Shown here: in pieces, positions 14,916 through 20,925 of the stretch
Position numbering within the stretch: position 1 is the first letter of the stretch
How the letters are laid out: each line of letters starts with the position of its first letter
Assembly: GCA_964528035.1 (NCBI GenBank)
Contig: CAZGQY010000061.1
Coordinates: 1-20,925 of the forward strand
Direction: 5' to 3'
From: CAZGQY01 sp964528035
GTDB taxonomy: Bacteria > Pseudomonadota > Gammaproteobacteria > Methylococcales > UBA1147
Length of the DNA stretch: 20,925 nucleotides
Translations under genes and position numbers: made by a program
The notes under the pieces: generated by a model
Seen by the model: the letters and a program-made list of their open reading frames with translations, nothing else
Databases searched by the model: none
What the model was told of the DNA's origin: nothing

Positions 14916-16121
14916 ATGCGCGTATCAGATGTGGTGGTGTTTACAGGGCAATCGATTGCTGCACAGCGCCTGCGCACTGCATTGATATTAGTAGCAATGG
15001 CGATCAGTGTTGCTGCGGTTATTGTTTTAGCAGCGCTGGGCGAAAGCGCACGGCAATATATTACGGGTCAATTTTCATCTTTGGGTACCCATTTGCTGGT
15101 TGTATTACCTGGACGCTCTGAAACGGTTGGAGGGCATCCTCCATTATTTGGTGAAACTCCCAGAGATCTAACGATGGGTGATGCAGAGGCATTGCTTAAG
15201 AGCCCATATATATCAAAAATTGCACCTATAGCAATTGGTTCGGCCCCGATATCGCGTCGGCAACGGGAGCGCGAGGCCAATGTTATGGGCTCTACAGCGG
15301 ACTTACTTACGGTACGGCATTTGGATTTGGCGCAGGGACGATTTTTACCAACTATTCAATTTCAACGGGCATTGCCAGTATGCGTTATAGGCCAGAAGCT
15401 TCGCACAGAGCTGTTTGGTTCGCAGCCCTTTCTAGGGCAGTGGGTGCGTATTGGAAACCGACGTTTCCGAATTATTGGTGCGTTGGCATCTGAAGGGCAG
15501 TCTGTCGGGGTGGATTTTGATGAGATTGTTATTATTCCTGTCGCTTCTGCTCAGGCGTTATTTGATTCTCCATCGCTATTCAGGGTGCTTGTCGAAGCGA
15601 AAAGTGTGGATGCAAGTCAAGCGGCTATTGCAGATATTACTCGGATTATCTCAGCACGCCATGAAGGAGAAAACGATATTACGGTTATTGCTCAGGACAG
15701 TGTAGTCGATAGCTTCAATAAGATTCTAACTACACTGACATATACTGTAACCAGTATTGCGGCGATTAGTCTTGTGGTTGCTGGTATTTTGATCACGAAC
15801 GTCATGCTGGTGAGTGTGTCCCAGAGAACAGCAGAGATTGGCTTATTAAAAGCAATGGGTGCAGCAACCCGGCAAATAAAGATGTTGTTTTTGAGTGAAG
15901 CCGGGTTGTTATCAATAATCGGTGCGCTAGCCGGGTTGATTTTGGGCTATTTGAGTGTATTGGTTGTTGCGCGGTTGTATTCCACATTTCCAATTACGGT
16001 TCCTGGCTGGGCACCGATTATGGCTCTTGTGGTGGCGTTGCTGACCGGGTTGGTCTCGGGTGTATTACCAGCAGTAAGAGCCGCTAAATTGGATCCAGTC
16101 GAATCGCTGACAAATCGATGA
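14916..16121 (+). CDS. ABC transporter permease, FtsX/MacB type (first copy)
   Basis: A 401-residue inner-membrane protein with the MacB topology: one N-terminal transmembrane helix (about 23-43), a large periplasmic MacB-PCD-like domain, and three C-terminal helices (about 270-295, 325-350, 360-385) of the FtsX family. The conserved cytoplasmic stretch QRTAEIGLLKAMGA, which contacts the ATPase, is present before the penultimate helices. The protein ends with the common VRAAKLDPVESL tail. ATG at 14916 follows the ATPase stop by four bases. It overlaps the second permease by four bases (ATGA). The two permeases are equal in length and clearly related, so they probably form a heterodimer. The substrate is not predictable from sequence. 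Confidence 0.92.
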   Translation: MRVSDVVVFTGQSIAAQRLRTALILVAMAISVAAVIVLAALGESARQYITGQFSSLGTHLLVVLPGRSETVGGHPPLFGETPRDLTMGDAEALLKSPYISKIAPIAIGSAPISRRQREREANVMGSTADLLTVRHLDLAQGRFLPTIQFQRALPVCVIGQKLRTELFGSQPFLGQWVRIGNRRFRIIGALASEGQSVGVDFDEIVIIPVASAQALFDSPSLFRVLVEAKSVDASQAAIADITRIISARHEGENDITVIAQDSVVDSFNKILTTLTYTVTSIAAISLVVAGILITNVMLVSVSQRTAEIGLLKAMGAATRQIKMLFLSEAGLLSIIGALAGLILGYLSVLVVARLYSTFPITVPGWAPIMALVVALLTGLVSGVLPAVRAAKLDPVESLTNR

Positions 16122-17323
16122 ACATTCGAATCGCCGATCTAATGAGTTTTTCAACCAGGTCTATTATGGCCCACAGACTCAGGTCTGGGCTTACAGTTTT
16201 GGGTATTCTTATTGGTATTGCCGCCGTAATATTATTGACCTCCATCGGTGAAGGAATTCATCGCTTCATATTGGCAGAATTCACTCAATTTGGAACCAGT
16301 CTGATTGCGGTTAAACCAGGAAAAACTGAAACCTTTGGTATTTCCGGAGCGACCGTTAGTAATGTACGGCCGTTATCTTTAAATGACGCAAGTGCGCTCG
16401 CGAGACTGGATCATATCGTTGCGGTTGTTCCTGTTGTGCAGGGTAATGCGCGCGTCGAATATGGTAAAAAAAGCCGCCGATCAACGATTTTGGGTGTTGG
16501 CTCCGCGGTACCCGAGGTCTGGAAAATGGATGTCGCTTATGGTCGTTTTCTTCCCAACGATAGTCAAGGTATGGCTCGATCTTATGCTGTTCTGGGAAGT
16601 AAAATGCGTGCTGAATTATTCGCAGATGAAAATCCGCTGGGGCAACGTATTCGAGTTGGGAGTGATCGCTATAGAATCGTTGGGGTAATGCAAACCAAAG
16701 GGCAAATGTTGGGTTTTGATATGGACGATACAGTGTATGTGCCGGTTGGAAAATCGATGGAATTATTTAATCGCGAAAGTGTGATGGAAATAGATTTGCT
16801 CTACGATGCGGGTACTACATCTGAACATGCTGCGGAGTCGATCCGGCGAATACTGAAAAGCAGGCACGGTAGTGAAGATTTTACACTGGTTACACAAAAG
16901 CAAATGTTAGAAATTCTGGATTCGATACTCAATGTACTCACCATTGCGATCGGTGCATTAGGGGGTATTTCATTACTTGTTGGTAGTGTGGGGATTTTGA
17001 CTATTATGACAATATCTGTGTCAGAACGAATTTCGGAAATCGGTTTGTTTCGGGCGATAGGCGCAGAGAAAAAGCACATTATGACCCTGTTTTTGGCAGA
17101 ATCAGTTGTATTGAGTGTGGTTGGGGGAGCGTGCGGCATTGTTTTTGGAGTGGTTCTAGTGCAACTAATAACCTGGTTGTTCCCAGAGCTACCCGTCAAG
17201 CTAGCGTGGGGTTATGTCGTGTTTGGATTTGGTTTATCTTTTGTTATTGGTGTGATTGCCGGTGTGTTACCCGCAATTCAGGCTGCAAAACTCAACCCAT
17301 TGGAGGCATTGAGGGCGGAATAG
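16118..17323 (+). CDS. ABC transporter permease, FtsX/MacB type (second copy)
   Basis: A 401-residue inner-membrane permease and a paralogue of the preceding gene. It has the same layout: N-terminal helix (about 21-43), periplasmic domain with the motif GRFLPNDSQG, and three C-terminal helices. The ATPase-coupling stretch SERISEIGLFRAIGAEKKH and the tail IQAAKLNPLEAL are well kept. ATG at 16118 overlaps the stop of the first permease by four bases. It is the last gene of the adaptor-ATPase-permease-permease operon, followed by a long AT-rich gap with no obvious strong terminator. Typical roles of such systems are export of peptides, lipids, glycolipids or antibiotics; here the role is unassigned. 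Confidence 0.92.
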   Translation: MNIRIADLMSFSTRSIMAHRLRSGLTVLGILIGIAAVILLTSIGEGIHRFILAEFTQFGTSLIAVKPGKTETFGISGATVSNVRPLSLNDASALARLDHIVAVVPVVQGNARVEYGKKSRRSTILGVGSAVPEVWKMDVAYGRFLPNDSQGMARSYAVLGSKMRAELFADENPLGQRIRVGSDRYRIVGVMQTKGQMLGFDMDDTVYVPVGKSMELFNRESVMEIDLLYDAGTTSEHAAESIRRILKSRHGSEDFTLVTQKQMLEILDSILNVLTIAIGALGGISLLVGSVGILTIMTISVSERISEIGLFRAIGAEKKHIMTLFLAESVVLSVVGGACGIVFGVVLVQLITWLFPELPVKLAWGYVVFGFGLSFVIGVIAGVLPAIQAAKLNPLEALRAE

Positions 17324-17886
17324 AGTTAGCCCGTATTTCGATTCTGAAAACAATTTATCTTATTTATAAAGCGGTTATAAGATATATTATGTGCCTTATA
17401 GCACTACAAATGATCTGGAAAAGCTATATCATTGTATTTATAGAATAATAATTTTCACCTTCACGCAACTATCAATGACTTATATTATTTTTCATGGTTT
17501 GAAATCGAAACATGGGTTAGGGTTTAGGCGATCGGATAATAGGCCATAGTTCTTTAATCCGATAATGTCATAGATTAAAATAGCAGGAGTAATGTTAATT
17601 ATATCCGTCGTAAGTTCGCCGAATAGGCTTTTACCACCTTACAGTAATAGCAAAAACCAAATAATACCTTAGCGTATTAGAAATAAATTTGATGTATTGG
17701 TTAATTACGTCAGATAATCGCCTCTATGTTTTCGTATAATCCGCTCTCGGTTCACTTAAATCAGAATATTTATTTAATAGCTACAATTATCATAACTATT
17801 CAGCGTTAATTTTTGGAGGGTGCAAACTGCGGGACTACGCTGAGTAGATACCAACTATCTACATTTAATTGGAAAATATTTTAATC
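17324..17886. other. About 560-bp AT-rich intergenic region upstream of manC
   Basis: Both strands are rich in stop codons and no gene is supported. Two inverted repeats stand out: ATCGGAT/ATCCGAT at 17531-17537 and 17557-17563, and GTAGATA/TATCTAC at 17844-17850 and 17856-17862 with loop CCAAC. The second is just upstream of the manC start, so it may act as a leader hairpin. TTTTTGGAGGGTG near 17811-17823 looks like a strong Shine-Dalgarno sequence, but no sizeable open frame follows it. Promoter boxes could not be set with confidence. Confidence 0.5.
17844..17862 (+). promoter_or_regulatory. Hairpin in the manC leader
   Basis: Perfect 7-bp stem GTAGATA / TATCTAC with a 5-base loop, ending 24 bases before the preferred manC start codon. 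It could be an operator or an mRNA hairpin near the initiation region. No function is demonstrated. Confidence 0.4.
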
Positions 17887-19320
17887 ATGGAAATTTCCGT
17901 GCAGCCCATTATTTTATCTGGCGGATCCGGTACTCGGCTGTGGCCGCTTTCTCGGGAGGCGTATCCTAAACAGTTCTGGCCGCTGGTGAGTGCGGATTCT
18001 TTGCTTGTTGAAACTGCGCTTAGAATTCACCGCCTTGATTCAGCTATTCAAACATTAGCTCCGATGGTGGTATGCAATGAATCACACCGTTTTTTGGTCG
18101 CAGAACAATTACGTCTGCGGGGGTTCGAAGATAACACGATCGTATTGGAGCCTTTTGCTCGTAATACTGCGCCAGCGCTGACTTTGGCTGCATTACTGAC
18201 AAATACTGATGGTTTTGACCCGGTTTTGGTTGTATTGCCGTCCGATCATTTGATCCAAAATGAAAGTCGGTTTAGAAAGCTGTTGGTTCATGCATGCAAA
18301 TTGGCTCATCAAGGTCAGGTGGTGACATTCGGGATTGTTCCCAGCAAACCGGAGACAGGGTTTGGTTATTTACAGGTTGGTAATTCCATTGACGAATTCA
18401 CTGCAGAACTGACCTCGTTTATAGAGAAGCCCGATAGTAAAACAGCACAACAGTATCTTAGTTCCGGAAACTACCTTTGGAATAGTGGTATTTTTGTGAT
18501 GCGTGCTTCGATTTGGATTCGTGAGTTACAGAACCATTGCTCAAAAATTTACGACAGTTGTGTACAGGCCAAGCAAAAGGGTGCCTGGGATGGTCCTTTT
18601 TTTCGCGCTGAAAAAGAGTTATTCAGCCATTGTCCAAAGGATTCGATTGATAAGGCAGTTATGGAAAAGCTTGTTCAAGATCCGAATCAAATCAAAATCA
18701 GTGTGATTCCTATGGATGTTGGATGGTCCGATCTTGGCTCATGGGGAGCATTGAAAGAATGCCAAATGAGTGATGAACACGGAAATGTAAAAAAGGGTGA
18801 TGTTTTTAGCCATTGCACAAAAAATTCATTGCTGTACTCGCAAAGCCGGTTTTTGGCTAGTGTCGGAATTGATAATGCCGTCGTCATAGAAACTGCGGAT
18901 GCAGTTCTGGTAGCGAATAAAGAATACTCTCAGGAAATTAAGCAAGTTACTGAATATTTGCAAGAATCGGGAAGGTCTGAGCATGTCTTTCATAATCAAA
19001 TCCATAGGCCTTGGGGTAGCTATGAGCAAATTGACCAGGGAGAAGGTTATTTAGTCAAGCGTTTAACAGTTAATCCGGGTGAATCACTGACCTTACAGCT
19101 TCATCACCATCGTGCCGAACATTGGATCGTGGTGAAAGGGACGGCAAAAATCACTCGAGGGACAGATGTTTTTTTACTCGCGGAAAATGAATCGACATTT
19201 ATCCCTGTGGGAGAGAAACATTGTTTGGAGAATCCAGGAAAAACCCCATTGAAAATTATTGAGGTTCAGTCAGGGAGCCAATTAAATGAAGAAGACGTCA
19301 TTCGGTTCGAACTTCAATGA
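17887..19320 (+). CDS. manC: Mannose-1-phosphate guanylyltransferase / mannose-6-phosphate isomerase (type II, bifunctional)
   Basis: Makes GDP-mannose from mannose-1-phosphate and GTP, and interconverts fructose-6-phosphate and mannose-6-phosphate, for polysaccharide or LPS precursors; cytoplasmic. The N-terminal nucleotidyltransferase has LSGGSGTRLWPLSRE near residues 10-24 with the adjacent PKQF, then PSDHLI and the FIEKPD sugar site. The C-terminal cupin isomerase has RPWGSYE, LQLHHHRAEHWIV (metal-binding histidines) and GEKHCLENPG. The 477 residues from ATG at 17887 match the usual length for ManC/AlgA/XanB. A TTG at 17869 would add six residues with no ribosome site. No other mannose or exopolysaccharide gene is visible in the window. 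ychF follows after 73 bp. Confidence 0.95.
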   Translation: MEISVQPIILSGGSGTRLWPLSREAYPKQFWPLVSADSLLVETALRIHRLDSAIQTLAPMVVCNESHRFLVAEQLRLRGFEDNTIVLEPFARNTAPALTLAALLTNTDGFDPVLVVLPSDHLIQNESRFRKLLVHACKLAHQGQVVTFGIVPSKPETGFGYLQVGNSIDEFTAELTSFIEKPDSKTAQQYLSSGNYLWNSGIFVMRASIWIRELQNHCSKIYDSCVQAKQKGAWDGPFFRAEKELFSHCPKDSIDKAVMEKLVQDPNQIKISVIPMDVGWSDLGSWGALKECQMSDEHGNVKKGDVFSHCTKNSLLYSQSRFLASVGIDNAVVIETADAVLVANKEYSQEIKQVTEYLQESGRSEHVFHNQIHRPWGSYEQIDQGEGYLVKRLTVNPGESLTLQLHHHRAEHWIVVKGTAKITRGTDVFLLAENESTFIPVGEKHCLENPGKTPLKIIEVQSGSQLNEEDVIRFELQ

Positions 19321-19393
19321 ATTGCATCCTGAATGCAGTGTCTCCTGAAGCGATATAAATCATATTAATGTATAACAAAACTTAAAACTCTTT

Positions 19394-20485
19394 ATGGCCT
19401 TACACTGTGGAATAGTTGGATTACCCAATGTGGGTAAATCTACCATTTATAATGCACTAACCAAAGCGACAATCGCGGCGGAAAATTATCCTTTTTGTAC
19501 AATCGATCCCAATATCGGTGTTGTCCATTTACCGGATCCCCGATTGGAGCAACTTGCAGAAATCGTTAGACCTCAGCGAATTTTACCAACAGCGATCGAA
19601 TTTGTGGATATTGCCGGACTGGTGGCTGGTGCATCCAAAGGAGAAGGGTTAGGTAACCAATTCCTGGCTCATATACGCGAGACCGATGCGATTGCTCATG
19701 TAGTACGTTGTTTTGATGACGATAATATTGTGCACGTAGCAGGAAAAATTAATCCGATTGCAGATATTGATGTTATTAACACTGAACTGATGCTGGCCGA
19801 TTTGGCAACCGTAGAAAAAGCATTGCAACGCTCAAGTAAAGCGGCAAAGTCTGGGAATAAAGAAGAACTCGCCAGAAAGCAACTGTTCGAGTTGCTTTTC
19901 CATCATCTCGATTCAGGCCAACCGGCAAGGTCTGTAAAGGTGGATGATGAGGCGCGTGCATTGTTAAAAGAATTGCATCTACTGACTTTGAAGCCAACCA
20001 TGTATTTGGCTAATGTGGATGAGCAGGGTTTTGATCACAATTTGCTGCTCGATAGTGTTTACGAAAGAGCAGAGCAGGAAGGGGCTCAAGTGGTACCACT
20101 ATGTGCAGCCATGGAAGCTGAAATTGCCCAGCTCGAAGACGAAGAAAAACAGGAGTTTTTAACGGATCTTGGCTTGGATGCTCCCGGTTTGGATCGGGTT
20201 GTGAGTTGTGCTTATCAGCTTTTGAACCTGAGAACTTATTTTACTGCGGGCGTTAAAGAGGTTCGCGCATGGACCATTCCAATAGGCGCTACCGCACCGG
20301 ATGCTGCAGGAGTCATTCATACTGATTTCAAAAAAGGCTTTATTCGTGCCGAAATCATTGCCTTTGAAGACTATTTAGCGTTGAGCGGTGAGCAAGGTGC
20401 AAAAGATGCCGGTAAATGGCGGCTTGAGGGTAAGGATTATGTCGTTCAAGACGGAGATGTGGTTCATTTTAGATTCAATGTGTGA
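19394..20485 (+). CDS. ychF: Ribosome-associated, redox-regulated ATPase/GTPase YchF (OLA1 family)
   Basis: Translation-factor-type P-loop protein of the Obg/OLA1 group that binds the ribosome; it prefers ATP in characterised members. The 363-residue length is normal. The P-loop is GLPNVGKS at residues 9-16, the switch II region is VDIAGLVAGASKGEGLGNQFL, and the base-recognition motif is the variant NVDE (in YLANVDEQG) instead of NKxD, which is diagnostic of the family. The C-terminal TGS-like domain includes FTAGVKEVRAWTI, ending in DGDVVHFRFNV. ATG at 19394 has no clear Shine-Dalgarno sequence. In many gammaproteobacteria ychF follows pth, but here it follows manC, a local rearrangement of little consequence. 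Confidence 0.97.
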   Translation: MALHCGIVGLPNVGKSTIYNALTKATIAAENYPFCTIDPNIGVVHLPDPRLEQLAEIVRPQRILPTAIEFVDIAGLVAGASKGEGLGNQFLAHIRETDAIAHVVRCFDDDNIVHVAGKINPIADIDVINTELMLADLATVEKALQRSSKAAKSGNKEELARKQLFELLFHHLDSGQPARSVKVDDEARALLKELHLLTLKPTMYLANVDEQGFDHNLLLDSVYERAEQEGAQVVPLCAAMEAEIAQLEDEEKQEFLTDLGLDAPGLDRVVSCAYQLLNLRTYFTAGVKEVRAWTIPIGATAPDAAGVIHTDFKKGFIRAEIIAFEDYLALSGEQGAKDAGKWRLEGKDYVVQDGDVVHFRFNV

Positions 20486-20870
20486 TCGATAGGAAAAGTG
20501 TTGCCCATGGGCGACAGTATAAACAGGACAGTTTTCAGGGGTTTAGATCTGAAGGTAGGGAGAGTGTCCCGATATAGAGACAATCACTGCAAAGGGGGAT
20601 GTTTTTATTAATAAATGAAAGCCATATAAGTAATTGTTTTTATAGGTATATGTAATATTGGCCTGGTAATTGCTTTAATTGAACTACAAAAATATAACGG
20701 TTATGTAATCGCTACAAGAAAGATTTTAAGATTGAGAAATAGAAATCTTTGTGACCTGGTTCTTGTTTCACGAATTTAAAACCATGCCATTGGTTGTGTT
20801 TGGATGAAAAGAAACTAGTTTTAAGGTCAACAGTTTTCTATACGAAGTAAAGCGTCGTTGAGGTTATTTT
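20486..20870. other. 385-bp intergenic region downstream of ychF
   Basis: No supported gene on either strand. An almost perfect 18-bp palindrome, TGTTGCCCATGGGCGACA (20499-20516, one mismatched pair), lies 13 bases after the ychF stop. It lacks a following T-tract, so it is not a typical terminator. The rest is AT-rich with no recognisable RNA or repeat. Confidence 0.5.
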
Positions 20871-20925
20871 ATGAGTTCATTTGCATTTTTTAGGCATTAT
20901 ATTGTTAATGGGGTATTGTTTTTTT
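20871..20925 (+). CDS. Possible start of a gene running off the window
   Basis: An ATG at 20871 opens a frame that stays open to the end of the window (18 codons, beginning MSSFAFFRHYIVNGVLFF). GAGG is placed eight or nine bases upstream. The short peptide is aromatic and hydrophobic, as in the first helix of a membrane protein. The evidence is limited to a start codon, a ribosome site and no stop codon over 55 bases. I do not recognise the family. Confidence 0.35.
   Translation, partial: MSSFAFFRHYIVNGVLFF

Noticed and set aside
17811..17868. Strong Shine-Dalgarno-like TTGGAGGGTG upstream of manC, perhaps serving a small gene
   Set aside because: No open frame of useful length starts at the right distance, and it is too far from the manC start.
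17869..17886. TTG at 17869 as an upstream start for manC
   Set aside because: It adds six residues with no family support and no Shine-Dalgarno sequence; the ATG at 17887 gives the normal N-terminus.
1..20925. CRISPR array, prophage, integrase or full insertion sequence
   Set aside because: No regularly spaced direct repeats, phage-type genes, transposase or integrase motifs were seen on either strand; the only repeats are the palindromic and REP-like elements reported.

Overview
The window is moderately AT-rich, gene-dense chromosomal DNA that looks like a methylotrophic gammaproteobacterium, possibly a methanotroph of the Methylococcales. The strongest indicator is a formaldehyde-activating enzyme (fae) embedded among genes for making tetrahydromethanopterin (H4MPT) and methylofuran, the C1 carriers of the formaldehyde-oxidation pathway shared with methanogens. 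A gltX gene next to tRNA-Ala(GGC), a ManC-type sugar enzyme and ychF are typical gammaproteobacterial housekeeping genes. The family-level placement is inference.

Layout. (1) 1-1625, minus strand: the 5' part of tRNA-Ala(GGC) with its own promoter, and gltX. (2) 1684-1849: a 166-bp near-palindromic element that also encodes the last residues and stop codon of the next gene. (3) 1814-6005, minus strand: a run of four genes, transcribed mfnD-like ATP-grasp ligase, mfnF-like ASKHA enzyme, pabB, mfnE-like amino-acid kinase. (4) 6015-6752, plus strand: an orphan HisA-like TIM barrel whose start lies only 9 bp from the divergent mfnD-like start. It converges on fae, with a strong terminator between them. 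(5) 6803-11740, minus strand: beta-RFAP synthase, an ATP-grasp carboligase-like protein, a RimK-like ATP-grasp ligase, a CitG-like protein, then fae. (6) 12332-12715, plus strand: a pterin-4a-carbinolamine dehydratase. (7) 13059-17323, plus strand: a tightly packed operon of membrane-fusion adaptor, MacB/LolD-type ATPase and two FtsX-like permeases, preceded by a REP-like repeat. (8) 17887-20485, plus strand: manC/algA-type bifunctional enzyme and ychF. (9) 20486-20925: mostly non-coding, with a possible start of another gene at the edge.

How the genes fit together. PabB makes the aminodeoxychorismate that leads to p-aminobenzoate. Beta-RFAP synthase condenses p-aminobenzoate with PRPP in the first committed step of the H4MPT arylamine side. 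MfnD-, MfnE- and MfnF-like proteins match methanogen enzymes for the tyramine-glutamate, kinase and coupling steps of methanofuran synthesis. Fae condenses formaldehyde with the finished H4MPT. The CitG-like, HisA-like, RimK-like and carboligase-like proteins belong to the same island but lack an assigned step, so they are the best candidates for undescribed chemistry here. The CitG-like protein is an attractive candidate for the ribose-to-ribitol glycosidic bond of H4MPT.

Seven of the ten pathway genes appear to start with GTG or TTG or lack a clear ATG start with a Shine-Dalgarno site. Only fae has strong, and apparently duplicated, translation-initiation signals. That fits an abundant enzyme beside low-abundance biosynthetic enzymes.
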